Source: Rhodococcus sp. EPR-157 (lineage in GTDB: Bacteria > Actinomycetota > Actinomycetes > Mycobacteriales > Mycobacteriaceae). Taken from it: 33,997 nucleotides of DNA. The position numbers and the translations under genes were made by a program. The stretch is taken from positions 1 through 33,997 of the forward strand of contig NZ_LVCV01000018.1 in assembly GCF_001647195.1 (NCBI RefSeq), given 5' to 3'. The first letter of the stretch is position 1. The number at the start of each line of letters is the position of its first letter. The notes beneath the pieces are model-generated. The model made no database searches. It was not told the origin of the DNA and saw only the letters and a list, made by a program, of their open reading frames with translations. This document shows positions 1 to 8,704 of the stretch, in pieces.

Positions 1-962
1 TCCCACAATCCGATGTCGTCGATGGTGAGGCCATGCGTAGTGAGCAGTTTGGGGATGGCGAACATCGGTCCGATTCCCATCTCATCCGGTGCGCATCCAG
101 CAACTGCGATACCGCGATATACACCGAGCGGTTCGATTCCTCGCCGTTGCGCCTCGCTCGCCTCCATGAGTACCGCCGCCGACGCGCCGTCCGAGAGCTG
201 AGAAGAGTTTCCGGCGGTCACCGTGGAGGTGGGGGACACCGTGCCGTCGGGAGTTACCGGTGGCAAGGTAGCCAGTCCGGCCAAGGTAGTCGACGGTCTG
301 TTGCCCTCGTCTGCAATCAGCGTGACTCGCTGTCGCTCGACTGCACCCGATGACTTATCGGCCGCCGTTTTGACCGACTCGAGCGGAACGATCTCTGCAT
401 CGAAGCGGCCGTGCTCCTGTGCGTGAGCGGTTCGCTGTTGGGACAGCAAGGCAAACTCGTCTTGTCGATCTCTGCTGACGGAGTATCGATCAGCGACTGT
501 CTCTGCAGTGTGCACCATGGGCATGTAGATATCCGGCGTGTGTTCTTCGAGCCAGGGATCTGTCGCACGGTAGAAGTTCTGGTGGGTGTTCTGCACGAGT
601 GATATCGACTCGACTCCGCCTCCGACGGTGATCGTCATTCCATCGTGAAGTATTTGTTTGGCTGCAGTCGCGATAGCCATCAGTCCCGATGAACACTGCC
701 GGTCGAGTGTCATCCCCGGAACGGAGTCAGGTAGGCCTGCACGAAGTATCGCCTGCCGTGCGACGTTGCCACCGGTACTGCCTTGCTGCACTGCACATCC
801 GAGGATGACATCGTCTATTTCACGTCCGTCGACACCTGCGCGGTCGACGGCGTGAGTCAGGGCGTGAGCAGCGAGATGCTGGCCCTGAGTGTCGTTGAAC
901 GCGCCGCGGTAGGCCTTGCCTATGGGTGTCCGTGCTGTCGAGACGACTACGGCTTCTCGCAT
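1..962 (-). CDS. Acetyl-CoA acetyltransferase family thiolase (3' end outside window)
   Basis: Thiolase that would cleave a 3-ketoacyl-CoA with CoA, the last step of beta-oxidation. The frame is open from the ATG at 962 to the window edge, giving 320 codons of a protein that normally has about 390. Visible hallmarks are the N-terminal VVSTARTPIG, the nucleophile Cys90 in DRQCSSG, the GGVES segment, and at the edge DIGLWE, which in this family leads into NEAFA. The His and second Cys motifs must lie outside the window. It is the last visible gene of the operon starting at 10303 and begins 43 bp after the SDR stop. Family assignment is secure; substrate chain length cannot be read from the sequence. 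Confidence 0.93.
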   Translation of the reverse strand, partial: MREAVVVSTARTPIGKAYRGAFNDTQGQHLAAHALTHAVDRAGVDGREIDDVILGCAVQQGSTGGNVARQAILRAGLPDSVPGMTLDRQCSSGLMAIATAAKQILHDGMTITVGGGVESISLVQNTHQNFYRATDPWLEEHTPDIYMPMVHTAETVADRYSVSRDRQDEFALLSQQRTAHAQEHGRFDAEIVPLESVKTAADKSSGAVERQRVTLIADEGNRPSTTLAGLATLPPVTPDGTVSPTSTVTAGNSSQLSDGASAAVLMEASEAQRRGIEPLGVYRGIAVAGCAPDEMGIGPMFAIPKLLTTHGLTIDDIGLW

Positions 963-1005
963 GGTGTGAACTCGCTTCTGTGGATGTGGCTGGATCGGTG
1001 AACGA

Positions 1006-1743
1006 TCAGGCGTGGTAACTGGTCGTGCCGGATCGACCGACGACGATCTTCGGTACGACGGCGCGGGAGGAGAGTCGTAGAAGCATGTCCACCATCTCGA
1101 CGATGTCATCAACACGAATCATCGTTTCTGGAGGTATCCGGTCGTGCACCCAGTTCGCCATGTCGGTGTCCACGAAGGCTGGTGCGATGGCGGTTGCCGT
1201 CACCCCATTGCCCGATTCCTCTGCATTGAACGTCTCGACCAACGAGATCAACGCAGCCTTGGTTGCTCCGTATACAGCGAGCCCGGCCTCGGCATAGAGG
1301 CCGGTGATCGACGACAGCGCAACAACTTTGGCTCCCCCGTCGGGGTTCGAGGCTGCCGCGGCGCGCAACGACGGCAGGGCCTGCTGGAGCATGGTCAGCG
1401 GCGCACGCAGGTTGATATCGAGGGTCTTGTCCAACCGTCGGAGCGGATAGGTGTCGATGGTTCCGGACGAACCGAAACCGGCGTTGAGAATGAGGGCGTC
1501 GAGCGTCTCGAAATGCTCGGTGTGGGTTGTTACTACGTTCCCGGCGGCCTCTGGGTCTGACAAGTCCCCGGCGGCAATTACGACGTCACTCGCTCCTGCC
1601 GCGCGTAGTTCCCGAGCGACCGAGTCGAGGCGTTCGTGATCACGCGCGTTGATGGTGAGCCCATGCCCCTGCTGTGCGAGGCGGGTGGCGATTCCAAGAC
1701 CGATGCCGCGTGTGGCTCCGGTGACCAAGGCGGTGCGAATCAT
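1006..1743 (-). CDS. Short-chain dehydrogenase/reductase (SDR)
   Basis: NAD(P)-dependent oxidoreductase of 245 aa, the usual length for a classical SDR. It shows the cofactor loop TGATRGIG (residues 8-15), NAG (87-89) and the catalytic set Ser145, Tyr158 and Lys162 (YGATK). Arg34 after the second beta strand (NARD) hints at NADP preference, which is a weak inference. Its ATG overlaps the TGA of the kinase gene in an ATGA, so the two are probably translationally coupled. A likely job is 3-hydroxyacyl-CoA or related alcohol/ketone interconversion between the kinase/ACAD pair and the thiolase. It lacks the insertion typical of mycofactocin-coupled SDRs, unlike the genes at 11323 and 19721. Confidence 0.88.
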   Translation of the reverse strand: MIRTALVTGATRGIGLGIATRLAQQGHGLTINARDHERLDSVARELRAAGASDVVIAAGDLSDPEAAGNVVTTHTEHFETLDALILNAGFGSSGTIDTYPLRRLDKTLDINLRAPLTMLQQALPSLRAAAASNPDGGAKVVALSSITGLYAEAGLAVYGATKAALISLVETFNAEESGNGVTATAIAPAFVDTDMANWVHDRIPPETMIRVDDIVEMVDMLLRLSSRAVVPKIVVGRSGTTSYHA

Positions 1744-2771
1744 GATGATGACCTCTTCAAGGCGTGTAGTCCTGCAGCGATGAACTCGGGAACCGACTCC
1801 CCGGCTCTGTCGAAACCGTCGCCCACGGTCGCGCCGACCAAGAAGCGGTGGTGGATGCCTTCGGCGATGACCGCGAGTTTCAGGTAGGCGAGCGCCATAT
1901 AGAAATTCCAGTGTGCGAGGTCGCGACCCGAAGCCAGTGAATAGCGTTGCGCAAGATCATCTATCGACGGCATCCGGTCGCTGGTCCACGCTGCCGGCTC
2001 GCCGATGACGAGGTCGAACGAGGGGTTGCGATAGACACACATCGTGGCCACGTCGGACAGTGGATCTCCCAGCGCCGACAGTTCCCAATCCACTACTGCG
2101 GCCACCTGCCCGACGTCGTCGAGACCGAGGATGGTGTTGTCGATTCTGTAGTCACCGTGCACAATCGACGCTTCGGATTGCTGAGGGATCGAGTCGGCGA
2201 CGGCTGTGTGCAGACGACTCAGATCCGTGCTTTCACGTGTTTTGACCCGTTCCCACTGCTTGGCCCACAGAGCAACCTGGCGAGTGAGATATCCGTCCGG
2301 GCGACCGAACTGTCGCAGACCGACGACGTCGATGTCGACCTGGTGGAGCGCTCCGAGAATCCTCACCAACTCATCGACACATTTGTCGAGATCGGTATCG
2401 GAGACATCGACGAGATCTGCTGTTGTCCGAACAACGCGGCCGTCGATCCGCTCTACCAGGGTGAAGGGCGCGCCGAGGACGGACACGTCCTCGCACAAGA
2501 CCACGGTGCCTGCGACGGGCACATCTGTTTTCTGCAGCGCCGAGGTGATGGTGTACTCGCGGGCGACGTCGTGCGCGGAAGGCGTGAGACCCGCGGTAGG
2601 TGGGCGGCGTAATACCCACCGCGAGGTGTCGTCGGAAAGGAAGTAAGTCAGATTGGATTTGCCGCCCGAGATGAGTTCGGCCCGCAAATCGCCTCGCAGT
2701 GGCACATCGGAGTCGTTCAGGTAGGCACGCAATTTCTCCAGGTCGAGGCCTCGATGCTCCGTGTCGCTCAC
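1740..2771 (-). CDS. APH-fold kinase, ACAD10/11 N-domain / LvaA-like
   Basis: Predicted small-molecule kinase of the aminoglycoside phosphotransferase fold (PF01636-type, COG3173), 343 aa. It has SGGKSN in the nucleotide loop (35-40), the catalytic loop HGDYRIDN (205-212, Asp207) and the metal-binding DWE (228-230). The start is taken as GTG at 2771: it overlaps the ACAD stop as GTGA, and the predicted protein upstream of it is only ACAD sequence in another frame. Kinases of this type next to or fused with an ACAD phosphorylate the 4-hydroxyl of 4-hydroxyacyl-CoA (mammalian ACAD10/11; LvaA in Pseudomonas levulinate catabolism), after which the ACAD partner removes phosphate. The overlap with the ACAD gene supports that role here over antibiotic resistance. 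The substrate is inferred. Confidence 0.85.
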   Translation of the reverse strand: MSDTEHRGLDLEKLRAYLNDSDVPLRGDLRAELISGGKSNLTYFLSDDTSRWVLRRPPTAGLTPSAHDVAREYTITSALQKTDVPVAGTVVLCEDVSVLGAPFTLVERIDGRVVRTTADLVDVSDTDLDKCVDELVRILGALHQVDIDVVGLRQFGRPDGYLTRQVALWAKQWERVKTRESTDLSRLHTAVADSIPQQSEASIVHGDYRIDNTILGLDDVGQVAAVVDWELSALGDPLSDVATMCVYRNPSFDLVIGEPAAWTSDRMPSIDDLAQRYSLASGRDLAHWNFYMALAYLKLAVIAEGIHHRFLVGATVGDGFDRAGESVPEFIAAGLHALKRSSS

Positions 2772-3988
2772 GAGGATGCACCAGCTTTGTGCTTGGCTCC
2801 GGCCTTCTGCGCTGCTCCGATGGCGCGCCGTGCAATTGCCCAGCGGTGCACCTCCGATGCGCCGTCGTAGATTCGGAAACCGCGCACCTCCTGCGCAAGC
2901 CGTGCCAAGGGTAGATCCCCGGATACTCCGAGCCCACCGCACATCTGAATCGAGCGATCGACTATTCGGAACACTGCCTCCGCGCCGAACGTTTTCGCGA
3001 TGGAGGTCTCGTCGCCTGCATGCTCACCCTGATCGAGAGCCCAGCACGCGCGAATCAGCAGGGCTCGGGTCGCCGCGATGTCGATCTCGTTGTCGGCGAC
3101 CATCTGTTGAATCATGCCGAGGGCACCGAGCTTGCCGCCGAACGCTTCACGATGGGCAACGCGTTCGACAGCGATGTCGTGAGCGCGGCGTGCGGCCCCC
3201 AGCCATCGCATGACGTGCGTCATCCGGGCCGGCCCCAACCTGACCTGGACGTAACGGAATCCCTGGTCCACCTCGCCGAGAACGCCACTGTCGGGGACGA
3301 AGAGGTCCTCGAAGAACACCTCGCAGTGGCCGCCGATCATGGATTTGTCGGGGGTCTCGATGTGGCGACCGACGGTCAATCCGGGCACCACGGAGGGGGT
3401 GATGAACATGGTGGCACCGCCCCGGTCCCCGGGCACGCCGGCGGTGCGCGCAAAGATGATGAAGAAGCCGGCCCCCTCGGCGCCGGTAATGAAGTACTTG
3501 TGCCCGTTGATCTTCCATCCGCCGGGCACCTTGTCCGCACGGGTGGTCAACGCGTTCGGGTCGGAGCCCGCGCCGGGGGCAGGTTCGGTCATGGCGAAGG
3601 CCGAGCGCATCTCTCCGCGAGCGAGTGGAGCAAGGAAGCGCTCTTTTTGCTCCTTGTTCGCGATGTGGTCGAGCATGTGTACGTTGCCCTCGTCGGGTGC
3701 GGCGATGTTCAACGCGACCGGGCCGAACAGTGAGTATCCGCCCTCCTCGAAAACCGGTGCGCGCTCGACCATGTTCAGTCCATGGCCACCGTACTCGAGC
3801 GGGACGTGCGGACCGAAAACACCCGCGTCTCGGGCCGCGGCTTGCAGTGTTTCGCGCAGTTCATCTCCGCCGGCGGCAGCGATATCGCCGTGGTGAAGAT
3901 CCTCGACGGGCAGCACCGTGCTTCGGGTGAATTCTCGGGTCTTCTCGACCAGCGTGGTGACTTCGGGGGACATCAGAAAATCGGTCAT
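2768..3988 (-). CDS. Acyl-CoA dehydrogenase, ACAD10/11 (LvaC)-like
   Basis: FAD-dependent acyl-CoA dehydrogenase fold, 406 aa. The ATG at 3988 is preferred over an in-frame ATG at 4015 because a GGAGG lies 7 nt upstream of it. It has the FAD/substrate segment AFAMTEPAPGAGSDP, the ITGAEGAGFF region and the C-terminal MCGGLGVSGDLPLA. At the position of the usual catalytic Glu (YEG in medium-chain enzymes) it has Asp375 in YDGASEVHR. From memory, the CGG.GVS..PLA and DG..EVH pattern is that of ACAD10/11-type proteins. Together with the 4-bp overlap with the APH-fold kinase this makes a split ACAD11-like pair. The reaction is probably dephosphorylation/isomerisation of 4-phosphoacyl-CoA to enoyl-CoA rather than simple dehydrogenation; an ordinary dehydrogenase remains possible. 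Confidence 0.88.
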   Translation of the reverse strand: MTDFLMSPEVTTLVEKTREFTRSTVLPVEDLHHGDIAAAGGDELRETLQAAARDAGVFGPHVPLEYGGHGLNMVERAPVFEEGGYSLFGPVALNIAAPDEGNVHMLDHIANKEQKERFLAPLARGEMRSAFAMTEPAPGAGSDPNALTTRADKVPGGWKINGHKYFITGAEGAGFFIIFARTAGVPGDRGGATMFITPSVVPGLTVGRHIETPDKSMIGGHCEVFFEDLFVPDSGVLGEVDQGFRYVQVRLGPARMTHVMRWLGAARRAHDIAVERVAHREAFGGKLGALGMIQQMVADNEIDIAATRALLIRACWALDQGEHAGDETSIAKTFGAEAVFRIVDRSIQMCGGLGVSGDLPLARLAQEVRGFRIYDGASEVHRWAIARRAIGAAQKAGAKHKAGASS

Positions 3989-4076
3989 GGTCAAACCTCC
4001 ATCGACGGGATGCATCTCGCCGAACGTTCGTCGATCAGCGAGCGCGAGGACATGTATTCCATTCGCGTGGTGACGG

Positions 4077-4874
4077 TCAGGCTGTGGAGTCGCCGCCGGG
4101 TACAGCCCAGTACGGTGGCCGCTTTTCGGAGAATGCGAGCATGCCCTCTTGCGCCTCCGGGGAAGCGAAGTAAGACGCGGTCAGATTCAGCATCTGGGCG
4201 AATTGTTCGGCCAGGGTGGTCTCCGAGGGATTAAGCATCTTCTTGACGCCAGCAAGGGCCCGTGGAGCGCCGAGTCCGATTGTTTCGGTGAGTCGGGCGA
4301 CCGCGGTATCGAGACCGTCAGCTGTGGCGACCTCACTGAGCAGACCGATTCGAGCGGCGTGCCGGGCATCGAAAGTCTCACCGGTCAGGAACAAGCGATG
4401 CAGATCTACCGATGCCACGCGCAGTCGAAGCGGCACCGAGATGACTGCGGGAACCACCCCGATCCTCGTCTCGCTGAAGCCGAGTGTCACGGTGTCCGCG
4501 GCAACCGCGAAGTCGCATGACGCCACCAGCCCGATACCTCCGGCACGGGCCGGGCCTCTCAGTACAGCGATCACCGGCTTCGGGGAAGTCAACAGCATCG
4601 TCATCAGATCGACGAGCTCCTGCCCCGACTGCGAGGTGTCGCCGGTGCGGGCTTCCTTCAGGTCTGCGCCGGCGCAGAACACCGAACCGGTGTGGGTGAG
4701 AACCACAACGCGGGTGGCCTCGTCGTCGATTGCGGTGCGCACGTGACCGAGCAGATCGGATCGAAGTTGTGCCGAGAGTGCGTTCCGGTTCTTCGGCGAG
4801 TCGAGAGTGACGACAGAGACTCCGCCTTCGGTCGCGAGGCGCGCCAGTTCCGAATTGTGCTCAGGTGCGCTCAT
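4077..4874 (-). CDS. Enoyl-CoA hydratase/isomerase family protein (crotonase)
   Basis: Crotonase-fold protein of 265 aa that would hydrate or isomerise an enoyl-CoA. The start is the ATG at 4874, which overlaps the TGA of the AtuA-like gene as ATGA; upstream codons are AtuA sequence in another frame. The oxyanion-hole segment FCAGADLKE (66-74) and GPARAGGIGLVASCD (107-121) are clear. Aligned with rat enoyl-CoA hydratase, the second catalytic acid (Glu164) is kept as Glu135 in FSETRIGVVP, but the first (Glu144) falls on Gly115. In the atu/liu pathways the crotonase beside AtuA and the carboxylase hydrates a glutaconyl-CoA-type product (AtuE, LiuC), so this is the natural candidate for that step. 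A gap of 88 bp separates it from the ACAD gene. Confidence 0.87.
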   Translation of the reverse strand: MSAPEHNSELARLATEGGVSVVTLDSPKNRNALSAQLRSDLLGHVRTAIDDEATRVVVLTHTGSVFCAGADLKEARTGDTSQSGQELVDLMTMLLTSPKPVIAVLRGPARAGGIGLVASCDFAVAADTVTLGFSETRIGVVPAVISVPLRLRVASVDLHRLFLTGETFDARHAARIGLLSEVATADGLDTAVARLTETIGLGAPRALAGVKKMLNPSETTLAEQFAQMLNLTASYFASPEAQEGMLAFSEKRPPYWAVPGGDSTA

Positions 4875-6688
4875 CGCGATGCCTGCTTGTCTTCTGAGGG
4901 AGCAGAATGGGGCGCGGACGGCGGATTGTCGATGAAGGCTGCGGGGATGTCGTGATGGCGGGCGCGAACGAACTCGCCGAGTCCCTTCCCCTGCGAGTCG
5001 AGATTCAGGTTCGCCGCGACCCCTCGGCCGAGTAGTCCGACGATGGTCACTCCGCATGCGCGCAGATGCGGCAATTCCCACATACGTAACGAGCACTCCG
5101 CAGCTTCTGGGATCAGAGCCCTAATCGAGTCCTCGGTCCACCAGGACCTGAGCCAGTCGTGCTCCCGATCGTCGCGGGCCCACAGGCCGAGGGTGGCGTT
5201 GCCGGCTTTGTCACCGGATCGTGCCCCTACGACTGTGCCCAACGGTTGGCGCACGGTCGGGCCGAATTCCGTCACTTGCTCTCCGACGAGAGGTGCTTCG
5301 ATCGGTTCTGCGGGCGGTGTGGTGGGTGCCGGGGCAACCTCGAACTGCTTGTCTCCCAGTGTTACCCGCTGGTGGAAGGCGTCGGCAGGCATCAGCGTCG
5401 GCCAGAATACGGTGACTTCGCTGCCTGCCGCCGGCGGACCGGTGAAGTACAGGCCCGGATAACTCGCAAGCCCGGTCTCGATCGCTGCCCTCGGGAAAGC
5501 GCGAACCTTGTCCGGGGAGGCATCCGTGACCGAAATGGTCAGCAACGCAACGGCTTCGTTCATGCTCGCTGGATCGGACTTGTCGGCACGGAGGAGCCGG
5601 ACAGTCACCATCTCGAAGGCTTTTTCGCCGCCGACGATGTTGGCCCACATCGCGCGCTGGGCAAGCTCTGCCTTGGCCTCGATGTTGGCACCGGTGAGCA
5701 CGAACGTCACCTCGTTGCGCCATCCTCCGGAGACCAGTGCGCCCACCTTGATCGTTGCGGGTGCCGCTTCGCCGCGCACTCCCGAGATCTGAACGCGGTC
5801 CGTATCGAGCTGGGTGAGCCGAGCGGTGTCGAGCCGGGTGATGACGTCGGGGTTGGCGTATCGCGGTCCGTCGATTTCGTAGAGTAGCTGCGCAGTCACC
5901 GTTTCCACGGTCACCGCGCCTCCTGTGCCCGGGTGTTTGGTGATGACGCACGAGCCGTCGGCGGCAATCTCGGCGATCGGGAATCCGACGTGGGCCATGC
6001 CGTCCAACTCGGAGAAGAACGAGAAGTTTCCGCCGGTGGCTTGTGCCCCGCACTCGATGACGTGTCCCGCGGTAACGGCTCCGGCCAACGCATCCCAGTC
6101 GGTCCTCGACCAGCCGAAGTGCCACGCGGCCGGCCCGATGATGATGGCTGCGTCGGTGACTCGGCCGGTGACGACAACATCGGCTCCGGCATCGAGCGCC
6201 TCCTTGATTCCCCAGGCTCCGAGGTATGCGCTGACGACGTCGGGCTCGCGGTCGATGTCGGCGAACGATTGCCCGGTATCGAGGTGTGGTGCGTCCCAGC
6301 CGCTTCGGCGGGCAAGTGCGAAGGCGTCGGTGGCGTCGTCACCGTCGACGACGGCGACCCGGACGGTTCGGCCGGCGTTTTCGGCGATGCGCGTTATCTC
6401 TTCAGCACAGGCGTGCGGGTTGAGACCGCCTGCGTTGGAGACAATTTTGATGTGCCGGTCCAGGCAGGTGGCGAGCACGCCCTCCAGTTGCCGGACGAAT
6501 GTGCGTGCGAATCCGGCTTCGGGGGAGCGTTTGCGTTGTTTGACGAGTACGCCCATGGTCAGTTCCGCGAGCCAGTCACCGGTGAGTACGTCGACGGGTC
6601 CGCCGTCGACGATCTCGCGGGCCGCGGCGAGGCGGTCGCCGAAGAAGCCGGAGCAGTTGGCTATCCGTAGGGGGCGTAATTCGCTCAT
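4871..6688 (-). CDS. AtuA family protein (DUF1446), acyclic terpene utilisation type
   Basis: 605-aa member of the AtuA/DUF1446 family: an N-terminal DUF1446 domain (about residues 5-450, starting LRIANCSGFFGDR, with VSNAGGLNPHACA and VVVTGRVTDAA) and a C-terminal AtuA-like domain (about 490-585, GARSGDKAGNATLGLWA). AtuA is required for citronellol/geraniol use in Pseudomonas, but its reaction is not established to my knowledge; it always travels with a branched enoyl-CoA carboxylase. Here the ATG overlaps the alpha subunit's TGA (ATGA at 6685-6688) and its own TGA overlaps the crotonase ATG, so production is tightly coupled. The operon suggests a carboxylation route for a methyl-branched enoyl-CoA. 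Geranyl-CoA itself is not proven as substrate. Confidence 0.88.
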   Translation of the reverse strand: MSELRPLRIANCSGFFGDRLAAAREIVDGGPVDVLTGDWLAELTMGVLVKQRKRSPEAGFARTFVRQLEGVLATCLDRHIKIVSNAGGLNPHACAEEITRIAENAGRTVRVAVVDGDDATDAFALARRSGWDAPHLDTGQSFADIDREPDVVSAYLGAWGIKEALDAGADVVVTGRVTDAAIIIGPAAWHFGWSRTDWDALAGAVTAGHVIECGAQATGGNFSFFSELDGMAHVGFPIAEIAADGSCVITKHPGTGGAVTVETVTAQLLYEIDGPRYANPDVITRLDTARLTQLDTDRVQISGVRGEAAPATIKVGALVSGGWRNEVTFVLTGANIEAKAELAQRAMWANIVGGEKAFEMVTVRLLRADKSDPASMNEAVALLTISVTDASPDKVRAFPRAAIETGLASYPGLYFTGPPAAGSEVTVFWPTLMPADAFHQRVTLGDKQFEVAPAPTTPPAEPIEAPLVGEQVTEFGPTVRQPLGTVVGARSGDKAGNATLGLWARDDREHDWLRSWWTEDSIRALIPEAAECSLRMWELPHLRACGVTIVGLLGRGVAANLNLDSQGKGLGEFVRARHHDIPAAFIDNPPSAPHSAPSEDKQASR

Positions 6689-8697
6689 GCGGGATCCACC
6701 GCCGACAGAGTCACCAGAACGGTATGAGCCTCGACGTATTGGCCTACCTCCACGTGGATGTGCTCGACGGTTCCGTCCATCGCGGCCGTCGCCGGATGCT
6801 CCATCTTCATCGCTTCGACCGTGACCAACCTCTGTCCAGCGGTGACGACGTCGCCGATCTTCACGGCAATGGCAACGACTGTGCCTGGGATTTCGTTCAC
6901 CGGACCCAACGCGGTTGCTGCTCCGGAATCAGGATCAGGAAGTCGAGGAGAACGCCGCCAACCCGACTGACTGCTCGAATCGTTGACCCAGATCGATTCG
7001 TCCGGATGGGTGACGACCGTGCAGGGATAGTCGACTCCGTCGTACTGCACCCGTACCGAGTCGGACGTGAGATCGAGGAGGCGAAACTCGTGCCGTGTCC
7101 CGTCGATCTCCAGCTCGAGGTCGGCGTCCCCTGACCAACCATCCTGGTGGTAGCCGATCTCGATGGCAGTGTCGTCTCCGAGGCGGTGCCAGGTGGCGTG
7201 CGTGAGTATCCGGGCGGCGAGCGGCCGGAATCCGGGACGGGCATGACCACGCATCGGGTCGTGGGCGGCGCGTCTCGAGGTGGACACAGCCACCGCCGCT
7301 GCGAGGTGTATCCGCTCAGCGGTCCTGGCAGCAGGATTCAGCAGGTGGGGATGATTGTCGAGAAAGTCGGTACGGGTGGCACCGTCGAGGAAATCCGGAT
7401 CACGGAGGAGCGCTGCCAGGAAGCTGCGGTTGGTCGTGACACCGTGCACGTGAGTGGCGTCGATGGCCGAGGCGAGCGCGAATGCTGCGTCGGTTCTGTT
7501 CCCGGCGTGAGCGACGATCTTGGCGATCATCGGGTCGTAGAACGGGGAAATCTCGGCCGGGGCGACTATTCCGTCCTCGTATCGGAGTCCGATGCGGTCG
7601 GGATGGCTGTAACGGTGCAACTGTCCTGGAGTCGGGAGATAGTCGTTCGCAGGGTCTTCGGCGTAGAGCCGCACTTCGATTGCGTGCCCGTTGATTCGGA
7701 CGTCGCTCTGCTCGAATCCCAATGTTTCACCGCGCGCCACGCGCAATTGCAGTGCGACCAAGTCCATTCCGGTCACTTCCTCGGTGACGGGGTGCTCGAC
7801 CTGTAGGCGGGTGTTCATCTCGAGGAAGTAGAAGCCTCCGGTCTCGTCGTCGTAGAGGTATTCCACTGTGCCGGCACCGACATACCCGAGCTCACGGACG
7901 AGTGACACTGCGGTCGAGCCCATTCGTTCGCGCGCGTCGGGTCCGATGACGGGTGAGGGTGCTTCTTCGAGCACCTTCTGATGGCGACGCTGAATGGAGC
8001 ACTCGCGTTCTCCGAGATGCACTGCGTTGCCGTGCTTGTCGCCGAAAACCTGGATCTCGATGTGTCGCGAATACCGCAAGTACTTCTCAAGGAACACGGT
8101 CGAGTTGCCGAACAAGTTCGCGCCTTCTCGACGCGAGGAGGCCACTCCGTCGATGAGGTCCTCGGAACGTTCGATCAGGCGCATTCCCTTGCCGCCGCCT
8201 CCTGCTACGGCTTTGGCCAATAGCGGATAACCCACTTCGGCTGCTGCGCTCTCCCATTCCGAGGTGTCGTCTCCGGTGATGACCGCGTCGGGCAGGACTG
8301 GCACGTCTGCTTTGCGCGCCCATTCCTTCGCGCGGTCCTTGAGACCCATCACGCGCATCGATTGCGCACTCGGGCCGACGAAATTGATGCCGGCCGCTTC
8401 GCATGCCTCGGCGAATTCGGGGTTCTCCGAGAGGAACCCGTAGCCGGGGTGGACGGCGTCGGCACCGGTGCGCCGGGCGGCGTCGAGGATCTTGTCGACT
8501 TTCAGATAGGAGTCGGCGCTGCTTGACCCGCCGATTGCGACGGAGAAGTCGGCGTCGGTGACGTGCGGGGATCGTGCGTCGGGATCCGAGTAGACCGCGA
8601 CGGTGCGAATACCCATCGCGCGGGCGGTGCGAATGACACGCCGTGCGATCTCGCCGCGGTTGGCGACGAGCAATGTATTGATCGGTGTGTGGTTCAC
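6685..8697 (-). CDS. Acyl-CoA carboxylase alpha subunit (biotin carboxylase + BCCP)
   Basis: 670-aa biotin-dependent carboxylase subunit that carboxylates its own biotin with ATP and bicarbonate and delivers CO2 to the beta subunit. Order: biotin carboxylase N-domain (LLVANRGEIARR, 9-20), ATP-grasp (GGGGKGMR 166-173; ERECSIQRRHQK 230-241; EMNTRLQVEH 293-302), a less conserved linker, then a biotinyl domain with EAMKMEH (biotinyl Lys631). The length fits methylcrotonyl-/geranyl-CoA carboxylase alpha subunits rather than the shorter AccA3-type. The ATG at 8697 lies 7 bp after the beta-subunit stop, and the gene overlaps the AtuA-like gene by 4 bp. No frameshift or missing catalytic residue was seen. 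Confidence 0.95.
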   Translation of the reverse strand: MNHTPINTLLVANRGEIARRVIRTARAMGIRTVAVYSDPDARSPHVTDADFSVAIGGSSSADSYLKVDKILDAARRTGADAVHPGYGFLSENPEFAEACEAAGINFVGPSAQSMRVMGLKDRAKEWARKADVPVLPDAVITGDDTSEWESAAAEVGYPLLAKAVAGGGGKGMRLIERSEDLIDGVASSRREGANLFGNSTVFLEKYLRYSRHIEIQVFGDKHGNAVHLGERECSIQRRHQKVLEEAPSPVIGPDARERMGSTAVSLVRELGYVGAGTVEYLYDDETGGFYFLEMNTRLQVEHPVTEEVTGMDLVALQLRVARGETLGFEQSDVRINGHAIEVRLYAEDPANDYLPTPGQLHRYSHPDRIGLRYEDGIVAPAEISPFYDPMIAKIVAHAGNRTDAAFALASAIDATHVHGVTTNRSFLAALLRDPDFLDGATRTDFLDNHPHLLNPAARTAERIHLAAAVAVSTSRRAAHDPMRGHARPGFRPLAARILTHATWHRLGDDTAIEIGYHQDGWSGDADLELEIDGTRHEFRLLDLTSDSVRVQYDGVDYPCTVVTHPDESIWVNDSSSQSGWRRSPRLPDPDSGAATALGPVNEIPGTVVAIAVKIGDVVTAGQRLVTVEAMKMEHPATAAMDGTVEHIHVEVGQYVEAHTVLVTLSAVDPA

Positions 8698-8704
8698 GGA
8701 AGTC

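Noticed and set aside
1740-2771. Aminoglycoside resistance gene
   Set aside because: The APH fold and HGD motif are shared, but the overlap with an ACAD gene in a CoA-catabolic operon fits the ACAD10/11/LvaA-type kinases, not resistance.
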